Positions 6,303 through 7,511 of a stretch of 7,511 nucleotides of DNA are shown one piece after another (the first letter of the stretch is position 1; each line of letters begins with the position of its first letter). The notes under the pieces are model-generated. The model searched no databases. It saw only the letters and a list, made by a program, of their open reading frames with translations, and had not been told where the DNA came from. This stretch comes from an uncultured Eubacteriales bacterium (lineage in GTDB: Bacteria; Bacillota_A; Clostridia; Christensenellales; Aristaeellaceae), in contig CADCQZ010000389.1 of the NCBI GenBank assembly GCA_902803675.1, positions 1 through 7,511 on the forward strand, written 5' to 3'. A program made the translations under genes and the position numbers.

Positions 6303-6333
6303 GATCACGGGCCTGATGTGCCGGTCCGTGATC
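6303..6333. repeat. Strong inverted repeat (11-bp stem, 9-nt loop)
   Basis: GATCACGGGCC (6303-6313) pairs with GGTCCGTGATC (6323-6333), with one G-U and a TGATGTGCC loop. No T-run follows, so it is not a standard intrinsic terminator. It may protect the 3' end of the A-B message or assist the element at 6273. GATCACGGG also recurs as a direct repeat at 6330-6338. Confidence 0.55.
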
Positions 6334-6374
6334 ACGGGACTTTGGGCAGCCCGTTGTGCAAATATGCATTTCCA

Positions 6375-6403
6375 TTGTAATGTTTCTTATATCGTTATAT
6401 ATG
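6375..6403 (+). promoter_or_regulatory. Promoter candidate for gene C
   Basis: TTGTAA (6375-6380) and TATATG (6398-6403) are 17 bp apart inside the only AT-rich island of the gap; TATATA at 6396 with 15-bp spacing overlaps. An alternative is TTGTGC (6354-6359) with TGTAAT (6376-6381) at 16 bp. Any of these gives a leader of roughly 160-185 nt. The exact promoter is uncertain. Confidence 0.35.
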
Positions 6404-6522
6404 GAAAGTTTACCAATGATCTGCATATCTTACACAGCCGTGAAAGTCCGGTCATATCGTCGCTGATCCGGCAGCCCCGGATCTCATCGGTACCCGTTGA
6501 TCTTTTCAAAGGAGCGCACCTT

Positions 6523-6579
6523 GGGACCGCCCGGCAGGTCCCGGGCCTGACGTTACAGGAGGGACCGAATATGAAAAAA
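6523..6579 (+). repeat. Duplicated leader with hairpin, copy 2 (gene C)
   Basis: This is the counterpart of 2116-2172. The stem GCCCGG (6529-6534) / CCGGGC (6541-6546) is kept, with loop CAGGTC, one base longer than in copy 1. The 10-nt distance from stem to the ribosome binding site AGGAGGG (6557-6563) is also kept. An overlapping alternative stem GGGACC (6523-6528) / GGTCCC (6537-6542) exists only in this copy. Confidence 0.65.
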
Positions 6580-7511
6580 GCTTTCGTCGGCATTCTGATC
6601 CTGACCCTCGTTTTCGCGGCGGCTTCGGCGCTCGCGGCGGAACAGGTGGTGATCAACGCGCGGAACTTTCCGGACCCTGTTTTCCGCGAATACGTCAAAC
6701 AGTTCGATGACAACTGGGACGGTGTGCTGAGCGCCGCGGAAAGGGACCGTGTGGAGAGCATGGGCCTGAATGCTCAGCAGGACCTGAAAGACATGACGGG
6801 CCTGGAGCACTTTGCCAAACTGGAGTACCTTTCATGCACGTTCAACACTTCCCTCAAGAGCCTGGACGTCAGCCATAATCCAAAGCTGATCCACCTGGAC
6901 TGCAGCCGCAGCCCCATCAGGAGCCTCGATGTGAAACACAATCCCCGGCTCACCGCGCTGTCCTGTCAGGGATGCGACCTTAAGGCCCTTGACGTGACGG
7001 GCAATCCCGAGCTTTACAGCCTCTATTGCGGGGGCAACGGGCTGACCGGGCTGGACCTGAGCGCCAATACAAAGCTGGTCGAACTGGACTGTTCCTCCGG
7101 CTGCCTCGAAACGCTTGATATCAGTAACAACAAGGCCCTGAAGAAACTGTACTGCAACGGCAACCGGCTGACGGAGCTGGACACCTCCTTCTGTCCGCTC
7201 CTGGTCGACGTCGCCTGCGGGAACAATCAGATCCCCGTTCTCAGCTTCAAAGGCAACCCGAAACTGAAACTGCTCAACTGCGACAACGGCGTGCTCACCC
7301 GGCTGGATCTGAGCGGCAATCCCGCTCTGGAGGAGCTCTTCTGCGAGAGCAACCTGCTGACGGAGCTGGATCTGAGCCACAACAAGAAACTGACGAGCCT
7401 CTGCTGCGGCATCAACCATTTAAGGACGCTCGACCTGAAGCAGAACACCCGTCTGCGCTATATCAGCTGTGTGGAGAACGATCTGGTCTGCCTTGACCTG
7501 ACAGCGAACAA
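6571..7511 (+). CDS. LRR protein C: secreted EF-hand / 21-residue LRR protein, cut by the right edge
   Basis: The first 313 residues are present and the frame is open at the edge. The signal peptide (about 1-22, ending ALA) shares VGILxLTLVFAA-type sequence with protein A; 16 nt within it are identical to A (2199-2214 and 6606-6621). An FPDPVFREYV segment precedes an EF-hand loop at 46-57 (D46, N48, D50, S54, E57). At least eleven LRRs follow with Cys at 89, 111, 132, 153, 174, 195, 216, 237, 258, 279 and 300, exactly every 21 residues after the first. That is already more units than in A or B. By analogy a linking domain and beta-sandwich repeats should follow beyond the window, but this is not seen. 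The ribosome binding site AGGAGGG lies 7 nt before the ATG. C has its own upstream region, so it may be expressed separately from A-B. Confidence 0.9.
   Translation, partial: MKKAFVGILILTLVFAAASALAAEQVVINARNFPDPVFREYVKQFDDNWDGVLSAAERDRVESMGLNAQQDLKDMTGLEHFAKLEYLSCTFNTSLKSLDVSHNPKLIHLDCSRSPIRSLDVKHNPRLTALSCQGCDLKALDVTGNPELYSLYCGGNGLTGLDLSANTKLVELDCSSGCLETLDISNNKALKKLYCNGNRLTELDTSFCPLLVDVACGNNQIPVLSFKGNPKLKLLNCDNGVLTRLDLSGNPALEELFCESNLLTELDLSHNKKLTSLCCGINHLRTLDLKQNTRLRYISCVENDLVCLDLTAN
6820..7511 (+). repeat. LRR array of protein C (at least eleven units, incomplete)
   Basis: The 63-bp coding period continues to the right edge. One unit departs from the LDLS pattern (LDTSFCPL, residues 203-210) and one has LSFKGNP (224-230), but the Cys position is unbroken in all eleven units. 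Confidence 0.83.

Larger units (their letters stand above)
6230..6570. other. 341-bp intergenic region before gene C: two inverted-repeat structures, AT-rich island, leader
   Basis: No separate gene is supported here. From left to right there is a palindromic element that could end the A-B transcript (6267-6295), a strong 11-bp hairpin (6303-6333), an AT-rich island suited to a promoter (about 6358-6432) and the duplicated leader (6523-6570). The reading frame of gene C has no stop from an ATG at 6364 onward, but that ATG lacks a ribosome binding site and the signal peptide begins at 6571. Confidence 0.6.

Noticed and set aside
6364..6570. In-frame N-terminal extension of gene C from the ATG at 6364
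   Set aside because: It has no ribosome binding site, would bury the signal peptide inside the protein, and would translate the duplicated leader that is non-coding in gene A.

Overview
The window looks like part of the chromosome of a GC-rich Gram-positive anaerobe of the Clostridia, probably an uncultured gut or rumen lineage. The support is strong AGGAGG-type ribosome binding sites, TATAAT-like promoters in short AT-rich gaps, and three exported leucine-rich-repeat (LRR) proteins of a style common in gut Firmicutes. The taxonomic call is an inference. No rRNA, tRNA, transposase, integrase or CRISPR array was seen.

Left part (1-1850): two divergently transcribed sugar-metabolism genes. On the minus strand is an aldose 1-epimerase (mutarotase) family protein, whose stop overlaps a possible further gene running off the left edge. 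On the plus strand is a xylose-isomerase-like TIM-barrel sugar phosphate isomerase/epimerase. The 155-bp gap between them carries a perfect 18-bp palindrome, a second 10-bp palindrome and back-to-back -10 elements, so the pair probably shares a regulator.

Middle and right (1850-7511): an array of three related secreted proteins, here called A (2164-4071), B (4085-6229) and C (6571 to beyond the right edge). Each starts with a signal peptide and a single EF-hand-like calcium loop. A tandem run of 21-residue LRRs follows, with a Cys at the same position of almost every repeat. A and B then have a short linking domain and 3 or 5 copies of a ~78-residue beta-sandwich (MBG/YDG-like) repeat. A and B are 13 bp apart and almost certainly one transcript. 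C has its own 341-bp upstream region. The leaders of A and C are near copies of each other, with the same GC hairpin 10 nt before the ribosome binding site, which points to gene duplication together with the control region.

A, B and C are probably a family of extracellular adhesive or ligand-binding proteins that differ mainly in repeat number. No substrate can be read from the sequence, and neither A nor B shows a sortase or membrane anchor. The most noteworthy items are the strict cysteine ladders, the duplicated 5' leader with its hairpin, the modular repeat-number differences, and the divergent-promoter palindrome.
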